A stretch of DNA of 5,509 nt from NCBI GenBank assembly GCA_023265495.1, contig JAHFTP010000119.1, forward strand, positions 1 through 5,509, read 5' to 3'. Numbering within the stretch: the stretch's first letter is position 1; each line of letters opens with the position of its first letter. Below the pieces are notes generated by a model. It did not search any database. It had not been told where the DNA came from and was given only the letters and a program-made list of their open reading frames with translations. Source of the DNA: Chlamydiota bacterium (GTDB taxonomy: Bacteria; Chlamydiota; Chlamydiia; Chlamydiales; Rhabdochlamydiaceae). The translations under genes and the position numbers were made by a program. Shown here piece after piece: positions 5,197 to 5,509 of the stretch.

Positions 5197-5415
5197 TTAC
5201 TCTTTGTACTTCACTGCTAAAACAATAGTGGCAGCAGTTGCGACAAATAAAGCGGAAATAAGTCCCACCGTTTGCCATGTAGTGCTGCTATCTTCTGGTT
5301 GTTCTCTTTTTTCTTCCTGTTCGTATTCTACATCAATAGGCTCATAAGAGTCACTGTGTAACGAAGAGGAGAGAAGGGAAGTAATACATAGGAAAACAAA
5401 AAAAAATTTGGGCAT
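5197..5415 (-). CDS. Small exported/membrane protein, function unknown
   Basis: This 72-aa protein has a signal-like N-terminus (MPKFFFVFLCITSLLSS, residues 1-17). An acidic, Glu-rich linker with Tyr follows (about 22-45), then one transmembrane helix at about 48-68 and a short KYKE tail. The likely topology places the acidic segment in the periplasm, either with a cleaved signal peptide or with two membrane helices. Cys10 does not sit in a convincing lipobox. The ATG at 5415 has AAAGAG five bases upstream. I recognise no family. It probably shares a transcript with the transaldolase gene 37 bp downstream; a functional link to transaldolase is not implied by its sequence. Confidence 0.75.
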   Translation of the reverse strand: MPKFFFVFLCITSLLSSSLHSDSYEPIDVEYEQEEKREQPEDSSTTWQTVGLISALFVATAATIVLAVKYKE

Positions 5416-5444
5416 CGCAGCTCTTTAAATAATTGAGTAATTCA

Positions 5445-5473
5445 TTTTTACTGTGTTGGAAATATTTTGTCTA
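5445..5473 (-). promoter_or_regulatory. Candidate promoter of the small membrane protein-transaldolase unit
   Basis: On the minus strand TAGACA (5473-5468, 5 of 6 to consensus) and TAAAAA (5450-5445, 4 of 6) are 17 bases apart. The predicted start near 5438 gives a leader of about 22 nt to the ATG at 5415. The remaining bases to 5509 show no gene; they end in a purine-rich GAAGGGGAGGGGG run on the plus strand. Confidence 0.4.
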
Positions 5474-5509
5474 TGGCAATTACAGAGGGCTTTTGAAGGG
5501 GAGGGGGTG

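Noticed and set aside
5032..5220. 62-codon plus-strand frame
   Set aside because: It is antisense to the transaldolase start and the intergenic gap, with no supporting signal.

Overview
The window looks like accessory DNA of a host-associated, amoeba- or protist-dwelling bacterium next to a housekeeping locus. A chlamydia-like organism (Parachlamydiales: Waddlia, Criblamydiaceae, Simkania or similar) is my best guess. It rests on a long ankyrin-repeat protein with a Pro/Ser-rich N-terminus, a small protein that looks like an ADP-ribosyltransferase, moderate GC in genes and very AT-rich spacers. No taxonomic marker settles it, and other amoeba symbionts (Legionellales, Rickettsiales) remain possible.

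Layout, left to right. (1) Positions 1-1528, minus strand: the first ~509 codons of an ankyrin-repeat gene that runs off the left edge. I read every codon and found no internal stop. (2) 1529-1887: a divergent, very AT-rich promoter region (about 16% GC over 1681-1860) with a good sigma70-type promoter facing each way. (3) 1888-2433, plus strand: a 181-aa protein whose spaced motifs (YHGTS, KIYYD...AIQYA, GEPVYIV) match the H-Y-E layout of PARP/diphtheria-toxin-type ADP-ribosyltransferases. (4) 2440-3768, minus strand: an AAA_14/DUF4143-type ATPase, convergent with the previous gene and 6 bp from it. (5) 3769-4202: a gene graveyard. It holds an AT-rich hairpin, an orphan C-terminal reading frame on the minus strand, and a frameshifted, 5'-truncated second copy of the 181-aa gene on the plus strand. 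The two copies share an exact 40-bp block, so the ATPase gene is flanked by direct repeats. (6) 4203-5159, minus strand: an intact transaldolase. It is preceded, 37 bp upstream on the same strand, by a 72-aa exported or membrane protein (5197-5415) with its own candidate promoter.

The transaldolase and the small membrane protein probably form one minus-strand transcription unit and belong to the stable backbone. The ankyrin gene, the transferase-like gene, its broken copy and the ATPase look like a variable effector or toxin island. It appears to have been shaped by tandem duplication, truncation and recombination between short direct repeats.
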